Origin: Gymnogyps californianus
Lineage: Eukaryota; Chordata; Aves; Accipitriformes; Cathartidae
DNA length: 64,000 nucleotides
NCBI RefSeq assembly: GCF_018139145.2
Contig: NC_059481.1
Location: 15,798,368-15,862,367 of the forward strand
Direction of reading: 5' to 3'
Positions 28,430-40,799 of this stretch are shown piece after piece (positions within the stretch are counted from its first letter, which is position 1; the number at the start of each line of letters is the position of its first letter). The notes under the pieces are model-generated. The model was not told the origin of the DNA, searched no databases, and saw only the letters and a list, made by a program, of their open reading frames with translations. A program made the translations under genes and the position numbers.

Positions 28430-31400
28430 TCAAACCCAGGCAGTTCTTATTCTCTGGCTTACTCAAGCAACAGGTCTTTGGGCATTGTCTGTGCTGAGAG
28501 AGGTGTAGCTCCCTCTGGCAGTGGAAAGGTCAGAATCAACGGCCTCCTTCATGTTTTTTTATTTTTTTCCTTAGGCTCAAGCCTTTGTTCTTACAGGTAG
28601 CAGGTGCGTGAGAAGTTTAGTCTTTTCTGGAAGCTGAAGTTGTTGTTTTCTCATCACCTAAAACACAAATTGCTGCTCGCAGCCTGCATAGGAACAGTGC
28701 CTTTTTTTTTTCCTCCCTGCAGTTGATTTTATTTAAAAACCCTCAGCCAGTTGCTGCAAACAATCCCAGATCCTGCAACTTGGGTGCTTTTGCTCGGTTC
28801 TTCTGTGTGGCCTGTTCCCACTGCTCCGGCCTTGGTGAGAGGGAATGCAGGAGGATATCACGCAGGTTTCCTAGCGGAGAGGATGGTTTGTATCTTCTCA
28901 TTTCCTCTCTACTCCCAGAGGTCCTGCGGTAGATGATTGAGGCTGTTATTTTCCTTTGAGAACTTGGTGGCTGCAGGCTGTCTTTCCACTCAGTGCAAAC
29001 CTACACCCATACTCCTTGCAGAGTTGCAGAAGTCTGATCAGGCAGGCTGGTGGGATATATTTTGCTGCTAACTACTGAAAGGATAGAACAAAGTCTTAAA
29101 ACCTTTTCTGAGAGTGCTTTTCTCTCTTCTGGAACAGAAGAAACCTGTCGAGTCGTGGCTGGGAGAGAGCTGCCGCAGCTGCGGTGTGTCTCCCGTGGTC
29201 CAGCACAAAGAACAGGGGCAGCATTTCACTTGTGTGGCACGAAACACAAAACTCCCCTTGCAAATGTGACTGAGAACCGCATGAGTGTTTGCCTGGGTTT
29301 GAGGGAGCTGGTGTCTGGAGCTTGTTTGCACCCAAAGCCTGGAGGGTTTTTCTCACCTTGGCAAAGGCCTCCTCACATGAGATCTCTCTACCAGAACCTG
29401 AAGCCGCAGCACGTACCTGGGAAGGCACTGAGTTTGCTGTGGCTCTTTAGTGCAAGGCACAGTCAGATCAATTGAAGAGCTCTCCTGTGAAGTGTGCACC
29501 GGAGAGAGGTGTTTTTGGAAAGGACCTGTGACTCCTCGCTTTGAGAGCAGCAATGTGGGGCTCATCTAAGAAGTCCAACTTAAGGTCAGTGCTGCGGCTG
29601 CCAGGGCCAGCGTCTGAGCATTACCTTACCCTGACTGCGCGCATCGGCGAGGAAGCTGGAGAGCAGTCGGACTGCAGAGGCTTCCTGCTTCTCAAAGCCA
29701 TTTTCAGCATAGGACGCTTCCATTCATGAGGGTGATACACAAAAGCCAGATCCTTCCCCCTCCGAGGGGGAAGGAGGCATATCAAGATGACCTTTCCCTG
29801 GTGCGATACAGTCCAGCAGCTGTTGCTAAAAGCCTCCAGGAGCAGAAACAAATGGAAGGATCAGTTGCAGTCTAAAACACCAGCATCTAAGCCATTGCTT
29901 AAGCCACCATGTTAGAAGAGAGATGAAGGTTTTCTTTGTGACAAATTGATGCTAGCACTCCCCTCCATCGAAGGAGAGATAACAAGTCCTAATAAAACCA
30001 CTTTTCAGCTTCACAGCTACAGCTTTCCTCTACTTTGCCTACAAAATATCTTCCCTAGCTGATATTCCTCCCTGTTTGCGGGACTTTTGGGGATTGGTGC
30101 TCTCTAAGCAGAGCCCTGCTTGCATGTTTTGTGATACACTGTGAACTGTTCAGAACCGCACGCTTTCTTACCTAATAGGAAGCTGCTGTTTGTTGCTCCT
30201 CCTGGCTGGCTCCAAGCAACCAAAGGCTTCAACATTTGGAAGATAAATACATGCAGAGCCAGGAGAGGCCGTTGGGGCCATGGGGTACCCCGCTTCCTGC
30301 TCTTTGAAAACCTGTAGGAGGAGAGATGCCATTGCTCCCAAATACAGCCCTGAGCTTGTTAGAGCAGGGAGAGATGCTTGGGTGCAGGGGGCACCCTGTG
30401 GTGTCCCTCGCTGCTGGGGCAAGGGGTGGGCTGGCTCAGAGAGGGTAGGAGTTTGGTTATCCCAGCTGGGGCAGCCTGTGGGCTCACTCCCTGTCCTGGA
30501 GGATAAGGGGTCTCCAGCAGCATCAGTCACTTTGTTTTTGTTCTGTTCAAGCTCCCGTGCTTGTGTTGGAAGGGATCTGTCTCTTTGGAGGGAGTTTTTC
30601 TGGTGGTGCCTGGGGTTTCTGCAAGTGCTGCCCGTTCCTGCTGTGCTCAGCTGCCTGCAGGGGATGCAGGGTGGGGTGCTCTGCTCACAGCAGCCCAGAG
30701 ACCCAGCAGAAAATGGCATGGAAAATCTGGTTGAGGTCACCAGTGATATGAGTGGATTAGGTCTCATCCTTTTGTTTTGTGGACACCTTTTTCCTCCCTT
30801 TTCTTGTGAAATCACCCCTGTGTTTTGACATAACCGGCACGTTGGAAGGATGCAGAATGGGGCAGGCAGAAGGCAACACTTGAGTGAATCTCTGCAAAGG
30901 TAAGAACGGAGCTCAGGGTAAAATTGCTCCAGAAGCTTTGCTGATAATACCCAATCCAACACCAAGCCCTCAAAAAGCAAAGCCAGGAATTTGTGAGGTG
31001 AGTGCAAAATTCTGACAGCAGGAAGTCCCTTCAGGTAGTTCTAGCTACAGCTTTGCTGTCAAGGCTGCTTTTCCCTAACAGATCTTGGGGGGGTATAAAA
31101 TCCGTTGGCAGGACTTCACAGGCAGTGCTCGGAGACCCAGGGGCATTTCTCAATCAAAATATGAAAGGTTATTCAGCAACATTAAAATGAAAATTCTTCA
31201 AAACCTAGGCAAGGCAATAAAGCCTTTATGCAGCATATACAAGGCTTTAGGACTCACTATCACAGCCTACTCCAGAAGCAGGACAGTGTGCTAGCAGGAG
31301 CTGGCCCTTTACCTGGCTACCATGAACATCCAGTCTCATAATTAACTGAGGCAAAAGTTTAGGAAAAGATTTTACAGCGAACAATTTGCAGCTTAAGCTG

Positions 31401-31640
31401 ATCTCTGCTGGAGATGAAGGTGAGAGCTGATGTCGGAGGCAGATTAACTTCTGTCTAAGGGCTGCTCTCCCTCTCAAGCATCTGGGCAGAGGGAAGCTGG
31501 GGACGTCGGGGCACGAGGCACGGGCCAGTGCTGCTGCTGGGAGGACAGCGAGCGATGTCAGGGGTGAGTGTGTGCACTGCTGGCCTGCTCCCACCACGTG
31601 CTGCCTGCCTGCTTTCTGCTCTCTCTCATCTATCAAAGTA
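28430..31640. other. Intergenic, no gene recognised
   Basis: The block contains a poly-T/poly-A region near 28553-28570, a purine/pyrimidine hairpin at 29751-29775 and a TATAAAA box at 31094-31100. A long - strand open frame at about 30168-31007 begins only with a TTG codon, has Pro/Ser/Cys-rich low-quality content and matches no family I know. Confidence 0.45.
29751..29775. repeat. Polypyrimidine/polypurine hairpin
   Basis: TCCTTCCCCCT at 29751-29761 is the exact reverse complement of AGGGGGAAGGA at 29765-29775, with a CCG loop. Each arm is pure pyrimidine or purine. Confidence 0.85.
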
Positions 31641-32050
31641 ATTATGCCCATTACATTTCTCCTTTCAGGTTTTACCCTCCCAAATGTTATTCCACAGCAT
31701 TAAACCCGTGGGGGAAGTGAATTATTGGGGAAAGTAACTAGATATAATCCAGGTTTAATGGGCACATAGAAAAAGCACACTGGGTTGGGAGGGCGGCTCA
31801 GCCAGCATCCTGCTTCTGCAGGCAAATAGAAATTTATCTTGATGTGTGTATATATCTAGCTTCGTGATCTGTGAGCTCTTAATAATTGGTTTGGTGACCT
31901 GCCGGCAGTGTTCTCTCTCTGTAGAGCTTTCCCCAGTCCCCAGTTAATATAATGGGTCAGAAATCCCATTTGCTTTTGAATTCTGAGTAATCCTTTTGTT
32001 AATGTCGCCTATTGCTTTTCTGGAAGCATTGGAGGAAATCGGAGCCATGT
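31640..32050. promoter_or_regulatory. AT-rich islet, candidate conserved element
   Basis: Four hundred bases of AT-rich, non-repetitive, stop-rich sequence carry TTATTCCACAGCATTAAACC, CTTAATAATTGG and GTTAATATAATGGG. The abrupt compositional change from GC-rich flanks is typical of conserved developmental enhancers, but conservation is not shown here. Confidence 0.25.
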
Positions 32051-34490
32051 GCTAATCAGTAAATCTGGTTCTGCGTGTTTGTAAGCTGCTCCCCTGCCCT
32101 GCCTGCCTTTTCCAAATGACCAGTGCAGCCCATTTGTGTCAGACCCAACGCACCCCTCTGCAAAGCGGCGATTGTTTCCCAAGCTGTGGTACGAGCAAAT
32201 GGCACAGGCTGCGAATGTTGGATGAGCTTGAGGACAGCAGCGGGCTGTGATGGGGAGCAGGCAGCCAAGTGATAAGGGGCTTGGTGAGGAGGGAGGCTGG
32301 GCATTTGGGGTATCTGATCCCACCAGTGCCCTGCGTGGAGGGGCAGCGAGTTCTTCACTTCAGGGTGCGGGATGGGTGACTGCTGGAGGTGGCACCCATG
32401 GGGACCCACTTTTCCGCTCCTGCTCCACCAGCTCTCACAGCTCAACGTCCAGTCTTGTCCCCTGTGCAGAAGGAGGGGATGTGGCACAGCAGAGGGTGCC
32501 CTTCCAGCAGCGTGCTAGAGGCTCCTGATCTAGCAGGGGCTGGAGGCAGTGAGCAGGACGCATGTTGTCTATCCCAGGCCCTTCTGGATTTCATATCCCT
32601 TAATTTTCTCTGCCTGGAAACAGGACTGTGGTGAGCTGCAGCTGTCTTGCCTGCTCTCTCCTGCCTTTGTGGGTAGGTAGGTTATCAGAGCCCTTTCAGA
32701 AGGACAAGAAACTGCCAGATGACCAGCCCCTAAGGTGAGCACAGGTATACCCCTACTGAAGGGAGGGGAGGGAGAGCATCAGCCCCCCAAATTGCCTGAA
32801 GACCTGTAAAACACTCCAGATCACCTGCTGTTGGTGCTAACCCAAAGGCTGCGAGTGGTTTGTAGGGACTGTGTTCCTAGTGCAGTGGTTGCTCATGGAT
32901 TGAACTGAGTGGGAAACTCCAGTAGTGTCTCCGAGCAGCAGAATATCTGAGTCACAAAGTCAGTGTTTCTTGATTATTTTTGTTTGTTTCCTGATTTTCT
33001 GTAGGTTTTCAGTCTCCTGCACAGCTGACAAGCCTCACCCTTCGCCCCTTTCCCTCGCGCTTCCATTTGTCTCCCTATTTTTAGCCTGTCTGTGGCATTC
33101 TTCACACAATGCCTGTGTGCACCGCTTTGATCGGAGCTGCTGACGATGATGCCGCGACCTTGAAGGTAACAGCATGCAGTGAAGCGAGATGTGTTGTATT
33201 TAGTTAGCTTGCTGTAGCTGGGCATCGCGTTCGCAACCCAGGCAGGCACACAGCATCTTGCTCCCAGGCTATTTTCCCTGACGGGTCCCACCACGATTTG
33301 GGCTATTTGACTCCAAAACCCTCGCCCTGGCCAGAGTGAGGAGCACGGTGGGGAACTCCCCAGTGCTGGGAGCCTGATGCACAAATGTTGCTGGCTCTAA
33401 TTTAAGAGCTAAATTCCCCTGAGGATGGAGGTGGATGTCACTTGCTCCCCGTGAAACAGCTCGGTGCTAAGCACTAGATGGCAGGCAGCGACTGGAAAAT
33501 CCATGGAGCTTTCCTTCCCTTTCCCCTTAAAATCATCTCCTGCTCTAGCTCTCGCACGCTCCAGCATGGGAGCTTGGAGTAAGGATCATGAATTTTTAAC
33601 CGCTGTGCCAAAGCTTGGTGCCTTGCACGTTGAAGGATCCCAGCGACCCCAGAGGGTCGTCTTTGCTCCATGGAGGCTTGACAAGTAATCCGAGGCTCAA
33701 AGGAGTCTCTAGGGCAGAGAAGAGAGGCAGGGAGCAGGCAGGCAGCATCTGAGGATGGAGGGTGGATGGCAGGTGGGTGCTGAGGCCTGCCCAGGGTGCT
33801 ATGCAGGGGTTAGGGAGGGATGGGGGTGCAGAAGGGGTGCATCCGTATGGGGTAGGGATAAGGACAAAACGTTATTGTAGGTGTTTGACACAGGCAAGGA
33901 GAAGTCAAGAAATCCCTGAGGATGGATTTCCTATGGCCTGGTTGTGCAGCGGTTGCTTTGGAGAGGGCAGTGAAGGTGTTTCCAGCAGTGTCCACGTTTC
34001 AGCCGCACGCTGTCCCTCACTTTGTGAGAGGGAGTGCGGTCGCCAGACCCTGGCTGTGGGGCTCAGTCACCAGGGAGGGCCTGATCCTCTCCCCAGGGTG
34101 GCACAGCATACCTTTGATTTACTTGGGTTGGGTTTTGGGGGTTTATCCCCAAAAGTGGGCATAAAAGTGCATTTACCTATAAGAGGGGATGTGTCTCGCC
34201 CCCTACCCCAGTGATGCAGCATGGGCTCCCATGCACTGTTATGGGGCAGGAGTGGCAAAATCTCTCCTTTATTCTCCCTTATCAGCCAGGGATCTGAGTT
34301 CAAGGTGTCCCTGGGCCCTGCTGTGTGCTGATCCCACCGCTACGAAGCTCAGGGCAAGACAGCCCCGGTGGTGCCGGGTGCCTGTTTGTCCTCTTCCCAG
34401 GCGCCGGCGCAAAGCCGCAGCCCCTGTGCCGTGCTCTGGGTGTTGTAGGTGCCCTGTAAGTACCTTCCAACAAAAAGGGGATTATCTATA
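32050..34490. other. Intergenic GC-rich block
   Basis: This is GC-rich sequence with overlapping ORFs on both strands, none with recognisable domains. I saw no repeat family. Confidence 0.45.
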
Positions 34491-34640
34491 GCTTGTTAGA
34501 ATCCTTGCAGGGAGGGAGAATAAGGCTCTTTGCTCTGAAACATTCTCTTTCCTGGGATTACAAGATAATGCATATGAAACGACATTAGCTCAGCCAGGTT
34601 TATGGATTATTTGAAAATCAAATTCTTTTAATCTCATCCA
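34490..34640. promoter_or_regulatory. AT-rich islet, candidate conserved element
   Basis: This small islet includes GATTACAAGATAATGCATAT and AAATTCTTTTAATC motifs, octamer-like and homeodomain-like, between GC-rich flanks. The call rests on composition only. Confidence 0.2.
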
Positions 34641-35690
34641 CCATCTGGCACCAGCATAACAGCCAGCAGCCAGCTTGCTGCCACTTCCACCCCGACTGCG
34701 TCGGAGCGACTGGAGTATCAGAGCCGGCGAGGGGACACCAGCATCCCTGGCCACCACCGTGTGTCCTGGCACCAGCACCTGGGCCAGCCTTGTCCTGATT
34801 TCTTCCCAAGACAGTGTGGAGGTAACACGTCTCTGAGGAACTGTGGGCTCTCCTTGGCGTGCACCGGGAATGAACAGACGGACTGGGAACATCTCGCTGC
34901 TTGTGCCTCTGTGACCATGAGACTCAAAGCCAGCAGCCAGAGGGGTCCCCAGGCCTCAGATAAAGGTTAAGATCCGAGCAGGGGACCTGCCAATCTCACT
35001 AACATGATTTGCAGTGATCTCCTGGCTGGGCAGGGAGGGACGAGGGTGCAGGAGCTCCTTGCAGGATGCTGATGCAGAGCTTTTTTCCAGGGAGGTTGTG
35101 TTTCCCCTTAAATATTAAATGGGATCTGCCAGGGTGCATCTGGGCTCTGTGATGGGGCTGGAGGTTCCCGTGGGTACCAGGGAGCCAGCGATAAATCGCG
35201 CCATTTGTGTGGGGCAACGTGAGTGGGCACGCTGTCCGTGAGGAGCAGGGCAGCGCAGAAGAGCACGTCAGAGATGCAGCATGGAGCGCTTGTGAAGCAT
35301 CGCCGTCAGCGGTACCGCGGAGGCCAGCCTGGCTCACCCTCCCTGGCTTACAGGTCATGGAACAGATGGGACCGGTGAGCCGTCAGGGACCAGCATGGGA
35401 AGTCGGGGTCACCAGAATTGGGGACACGGGAGTGTGCGAAGGGTGCATGCTAGGCATTGTTGTCCCCACTCTGTGGGTGCAGTTAGCACCTCCCTGGGGA
35501 GGGGACAAGGCTGGGTGACATCCCGTCCTTCTCCCAAGAGCGAGCCAACACCCCAGCTGATTTTTCAGATGCGAAGCCAGCTATGCTGCAGAGCTGCTTG
35601 GTTCTCGTGTTTTTAGTTTCTTTGCTGAGCCTCAATAGGACCATCCGTCTTCTCCTGTCTCCTCCAGAACGCTTCTGCACCTACTACCAA
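34640..35690. other. Intergenic GC-rich block
   Basis: I saw nothing beyond chance ORFs in this stretch. Confidence 0.4.
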
Positions 35691-35890
35691 GGAGCGCTAT
35701 AATCTCAATACCCATTTAACATGAATAAAAAGCCTTCTGGGACAGTAGGTCACGGTTATACAATTTAGCTCAAGTAGAGAAAAGGCCTTTATAGCTATGA
35801 ATACATGAATACTTAAAATATATATATAACATTGGTTAACATCAGGACTTATGAGCATAATATATATATAGCACTGGGCTAACAGTCTGT
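35690..35890. promoter_or_regulatory. AT-rich islet with twin TATATA/TAAC elements
   Basis: Two similar 22/23-bp units lie 42 bp apart. Unit 35819-35840 is TATATATATA followed by ACATTGGTTAAC. Unit 35861-35883 is TATATATATA followed by GCACTGGGCTAAC. The surrounding sequence is AT-rich and non-coding. Confidence 0.3.
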
Positions 35891-36230
35891 TCCTTGACTC
35901 CCGCTACAGAAGGCTGTAGCTGTTCTGCCTGTCAGCTCTGTCCCAGTGGCTCCTCGTGGCTGGAGTCACAATTTGCACCACTGCCCGCTTTTGCTGGGCT
36001 GTCGGTATGGAGAGCGGCTGTGAGGGGCAGAGGGAGGCTGGGGAGGGAGGCCTGCGATTGCTCCTCGGTGGGGATCGGGATGCGAGAGGTGAGGATGCGG
36101 CACCGCTGCCCACAGGTAAGGAATCGCACGCAGAGCCAGGTTGGTAGCTGATGTGCCACGCAGCAATTCGCTCCCATGATTTGTGTGCCCCAAAGACAGT
36201 CGCATGCAAGAAAAGAAAGAAGAACAAACA
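35890..36230. other. Short GC-rich stretch
   Basis: Overlapping chance ORFs only, between two AT-rich islets. Confidence 0.4.
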
Positions 36231-36480
36231 AGAAGAAAAATGAATAGCTTTAAAGAAAAGAAAGTGTCATTTCTGTAGGTAATTAATTACTAATTATACA
36301 ATCGCAGCATTGTCTGTATCATTAAAATTACTTGGTTTTTCAATACATTGTAGTTTTAATTAAACAAATCCTTAGATTTTTTTTTTTCTCCTCCTTTGTA
36401 ACACAAATTCATTTTTTTTATTAGTGCCAAAGAATAAATTAATTGTGTAATTAGTGACTATTACTTTGTCACTCCTGGAA
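36230..36480. promoter_or_regulatory. AT-rich islet dense in TAATTA motifs
   Basis: At 36280-36296 three TAATTA sites overlap or abut. More follow in TTTTAATTAAAC near 36354 and AAATTAATTGTGTAATTAG near 36436-36454. TAATTA is the core site of many homeodomain factors. This is one of the best enhancer-like islets in the flank by motif density, with a short poly-T run inside. Confidence 0.35.
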
Positions 36481-36960
36481 GGGTTATTTCCAGGTTGTAT
36501 GTATGCAGTGGCTGGGGAATGGTTATGAAATGCTGTTTGATACCAAGACTCCCTGGAAGTAGCTGTCTGTGGCTGGGGATGCTGGTGGAGGTGGGGATTT
36601 GGCAGCGCTGGGACAGAGCCAGCAAGAAGGGGGTGAAAAACTCTGCCAGGGCTGGCTGGAGGAGGCTGTCAGACACTGGTGGGTATCCCCTTGCTTACTG
36701 GTATGCCTGTGAGTAAACGCGTTTCATTTTGATGCAGAAATGCCCTCTAGAAGGCATCCTCAGACCCTCTAGAAAGGAAGCGGTAGCGAAGCTGTGGCTG
36801 CTTCCCTGTGCTCCCCCTGGTACAGGTGAGGGACAAACTCCAGGGTGGGATTTTTAAGCGTGCGCTATCACAGTCATCGTTACAGGGGGCTGAGGGCTGA
36901 CGGGGATGGCATGTCTCCCCCCTGCCCCACGATGTGTAGGGTACGCAGCAGATTCCAGGC
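36480..36960. other. Intergenic spacer between islets
   Basis: Mixed composition. I saw nothing of note apart from a small ATGCC...GGCAT dyad near 36739-36756. Confidence 0.4.
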
Positions 36961-37210
36961 AGGAAGAGGGGAATTTAGCATGCAGCTAGTGAGATAGGGT
37001 CTTAATAGATCTGCACTTATTATTTGGAAAAGAAAGAATCAGGATTACAGGCTTATGAGGGATTAGCAAGCATGAATGCGTATTTCTGCATATACTGCTC
37101 CTTTTGTAAACCCATTGTGCCATTAGGCTGATATAGAGTTATACGATTACTAGCATGACATCAGTGTATCAGATAGTCTTGATTATAAGATCCAGCAGCT
37201 GCACTAAGGA
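36960..37210. promoter_or_regulatory. AT-rich islet, candidate conserved element
   Basis: This is balanced, non-repetitive, AT-rich sequence with no low-complexity tracts, including TTTAGCATGCAGCTAGTGAG and AAGCATGAATGCGTATTTC. The texture is typical of vertebrate conserved non-coding elements, and there is no coding frame. Confidence 0.3.
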
Positions 37211-39960
37211 AAACAGGGCTTTCCCACTGGCCTGCTGATCCTCTCCTGTTTGTAGCTCCTGGTTTGGCTTGTGAAACCACCTTGATTTTCAGAAAGCATC
37301 AACACCACCAGTAGGACAGACACCTCGTGAGCATTGGCCCACCTCCTGGGGCCCATTGAAGTGACCAGATTGAGGCTTTAAAATGTTTCATCTGCCCTCT
37401 CCTGGGGGTTTTAAAGCAGCAGAAGGAAAGTGGCTGCACGAAGATCCTCAGGTGTCTGTGCACTCAGTTGTAGTGGTGGAGAGAGATCTTGAACTGCTCA
37501 GAGGAGCTCAGGTCACTCATGGATATATGCGCAGGGGTCTTTCAGTGTGGCTGAAACTGTGCATTTCTGCTTTTAGCTAAAGTACAAAAAGATCCTCATA
37601 AAGGCGGTGTGTCTGGCTTCAAGTACTGCGTGCCCGCAAGGGCAGTAGCTGCGAGCTCTCGGCTCTTGGAGCCCTGGAGGTGTGTGAGCTATCTGGAAAT
37701 GTTAAGAAATCGGTGCAAATGTAGGCAGCTTCAAGAGCCTGCCTGTACTTCGTAGTCTGCAAGTCTTGACCCCATGTGGCTGGCCACACGGTCAACATGG
37801 GTAACCTAAGCAAACCAAAGCCCTTGGCTGTAGGCTTCCCTAGAGATGATCTTTCTAAGTAGAGATGTGCTGAGCAGGCAACTGGGATGGAGGAGCAGGG
37901 AATTGAGCGGTTATGAAGCATCAGAGCCTCTATGTGTGTGAGTGCAAGTTTTGATTTTTTCTAAATATTTTCCCCTTTAATTTAAACCGTTGGTTTTTTC
38001 CAGGGAAATGTAATAATAAGAGCCCACATGTTTCTAACTAAATGGCAGCCTGTACTTAGTAAACAATCCAGGGCCCAGTTTGGATGGGATCCCTGCATTG
38101 ATGTTTCTGGAAATCAAATAACAATCGAGCTAAGGCAACTTGTTCCTGGAGCTGCCCAGAGCTGTTTGCTGCCAGAGCCAAAGGGAGTGAGAGCCCCCGG
38201 AGCATCCGGGTCTGCAGGCAGCTCTGTGTGACAGCGGGAGGTCCCTGTGCTGCTCCGGCCTGGCTCATTTCCCTGCTCTCTGTTGGTCAACCGTCGCTGT
38301 ACAGGACAGCATCCCAGGAATGATCCCAGCCCTGGGGGCAGCCAGCTCCATCCGTGGGCTCCCCTTAGCATGGCTCCTCTTGCACCTCCTGCCTCTCCAT
38401 TTCCCTTGGGGGTGATTTCAGCAAGGAAATTGGGCTTCTCCTGCCTGTGTGGTCCACAAAGGCTAGATGCATCCACCTAGGTGCATCCCACCTCCACATT
38501 GGGATGGAGAACATCCCTCTATGGCAGGCAGAGTGGGCGACCTGCTGCTGCCGGCTGCGCTGCTCCCTTGGGCAGCCACTTCCATTTTGCCTCCTCTTCT
38601 TGCTGCAGGTTTGCTCCCCTCCTGTTCACTGATCTCCTGCAACACCACTTGCATTGCTGACACTGGGCACTTTGGACTTGAACTGGGACCAGTTCCCTAT
38701 TTATCCTGTCAGGGACCTGGTGCTTTTAGTGCTTAGATCACTTTTCAGTGTGAGATTCCAAAATGACTTGGAATATTTGAAAAATGGTGTCTATTTTTTT
38801 TTCTTTCCATTGGAATGTATATCTGTGGGGTTTTTGTTTTGTTTTTTTTTTTCTTGTCCATGTTTAAAATTTCTTTTGGCCATAATTTCTTTTTGTGATG
38901 TAAGCGTTCTGACAAACTTGACCCTACGCTGCAAAGCAGTTCTGCATGAATGAACCAGGTAGGTCAAGCAATCTTCCTCTCTGGTTCCTTCCCCTGAAGT
39001 AAAAAGTGACCCTACAACCACAAACCCGGTGCGTAGAACTGGGTGCACGCAAGAGACCCTACAATAACAAACCAATGTGCACACAGCCCGCTGCTGATGA
39101 GTGCTGACATGGCTTCAAATGTATTGATGCTCCTCCTGATGTGTCCTTTCTGAGGGCATCAGCGTCAGCAGTCCTTTTAGCTGTGAAACGAGGAGGATGA
39201 CTCATGAACCATACAGACGCAAGCGGTGTCAGTACCTTGATGGTCCATCAGGTTTCTAACCTGCGTCAGCAAAATCAGGGGTGAAGAAGAAAATGAGAAT
39301 GACAACCCAACCTGAATTTGAGGGGGAGAGGGCAAGTGATATGGAAAATAAAACTCCCTCAGAGACTGTGTCCCCACTCCTTACCAGACACATGCTGCAG
39401 GGAGACCCAGCTCTGCAGGCCTTCAGGCATGGACTGTTCCTGTCATTTATAGATATTAGAAACATTGACTCTTGACATGTTCTCCAACAGGCTCTTAATT
39501 TTCCTCTGCCGATAGCCTGAGAGCTTCTTCCTTGCCTCTCTCTGCAGAGGCTTTTGGGGGACTGATTCTTGTGGGCTGGCACCTCTGTCCCCCTGAGTTT
39601 GCCATGAATATTGTGTCTGCTGGTGCAAGAAACCCTCCTTAGGTCAAAGCCACAAGCAGACCAGAAGTGCTTAACAGTCCTAAAGCCGAGAAAGCAGATG
39701 AGAAGACTGGTAAAAGCAAACTTAAGATGCTGTGCACCCAGTTGCGATGATTAATGGCTCTTTTTATCTGAAGATGCTTAGAAACTAACATTTTCTGAAG
39801 AAACACGGGTGAGGTCTTTGGAATAAACTAGCAAGAGTTGTGTGGTGTGGGTTTTTGTTTTTTTTTAAAAGATGTTTCAGCCAATACAATCACACATTCC
39901 TAGGTGTCTCTCCCTGCTTGCAATCTGTAACAGAAGAAAAACCGTTGAGAGACAAATAGC
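37210..39960. other. Intergenic, no gene recognised
   Basis: This mixed block has poly-T tracts near 38788-38800 and 38827-38853. It contains the self-complementary CACCTAGGTG at 38474-38483. The ORFs look like chance. Confidence 0.4.
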
Positions 39961-39964
39961 TTAG

Positions 39965-40005
39965 TTTGGGTCAATTTGGACAATTTTGGGTCAATTTTGG
40001 GACAA
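39965..40005 (+). repeat. Two-copy tandem repeat, about 20 bp
   Basis: Units TTTGGGTCAATTTGGACAA (39965-39983) and TTTTGGGTCAATTTTGGGACAA (39984-40005) are direct, imperfect copies differing by small G/T insertions. Confidence 0.85.
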
Positions 40006-40160
40006 TCAGACTGGACCATCACCTGCAGCTCAGGTGTGGCCTTCACGGAGTGCTGAACGGGGGCGATGAACCAGCCCCGTTCTCACTACAGGGTGCTGCC
40101 CCATGTGTGCCTTGACAGCTCACTGAGCTTCCCACCTCTGCAGGGACAGGAGATATTGAG

Positions 40161-40478
40161 ATGCCAAGAGACCACCTCAGCTACCACCTCTACCAGCAGC
40201 CCGCCACGCACCTCTGCTCAGCCTGGCAGCAGCTCCCAGTCCAGCCCACCCTCCTCAGCACGCGGAGCAGGCGGCATCGGCAGCCTCAGCACCCACCTAC
40301 GTACCTGCATCCTTCGAGCCTCCCCCCATCCCTTCCTCCATCACCACCCAAAGCAGTGGGAAGCAGCCTGGAAAGCTGGTGGGACATCTCTCCCCCAGAT
40401 GCTCTGAGATCAACAGCGCTAGCCCAAGAGCAAATCCGATATCGCAAGCGAGACCTCTCCCAGCGGGCAAGCGAGTAA
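40161..40478 (+). other. Unrecognised 105-codon ORF (possible exon)
   Basis: An ATG at 40161 lies 19 bases after a good acceptor-like CACCTCTGCAG and opens a 105-codon frame. It starts MPRDHLSYHLYQQPATHLCS, is Pro/Ser/Gln-rich in the middle, and has a basic end, QIRYRKRDLSQRASE. I recognise no family. A second frame is also open across most of the stretch, which weakens the case and is expected of CAG/CCA-rich DNA. Confidence 0.15.
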
Positions 40479-40799
40479 TGAACTGGAGCTGGGCTGTAAT
40501 GATTTTTAAAAAAATGTTTTTTAAGGCTGGCTGTCGATGCCCCAGCTAGATCTTAAAAAGGGTTTCATTGTTCCTAGAGCAGAAACACAAGAGAGTGCTC
40601 TGCATCTATTTACCATGCAGAAGGGTAAAAAATGGCTCTTCTCCCTCCTGGGTCCCTGCAGCTTCTCGAGCAGAATTAAAAGACACACGCGGAGCTTCAG
40701 CGCCAGGGTGAAGAAGAGAGGGAACAGAAGAGAGGAGCCCTCTGTTTCAACCCACCTGCTCTGTGATGGTGACTTGCCCCGAAGAGTCTCAGGAAAATC

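Noticed and set aside
30168..31007. 279-codon open frame on the - strand
   Set aside because: It starts at TTG and has no recognisable domain, signal peptide or splice context.
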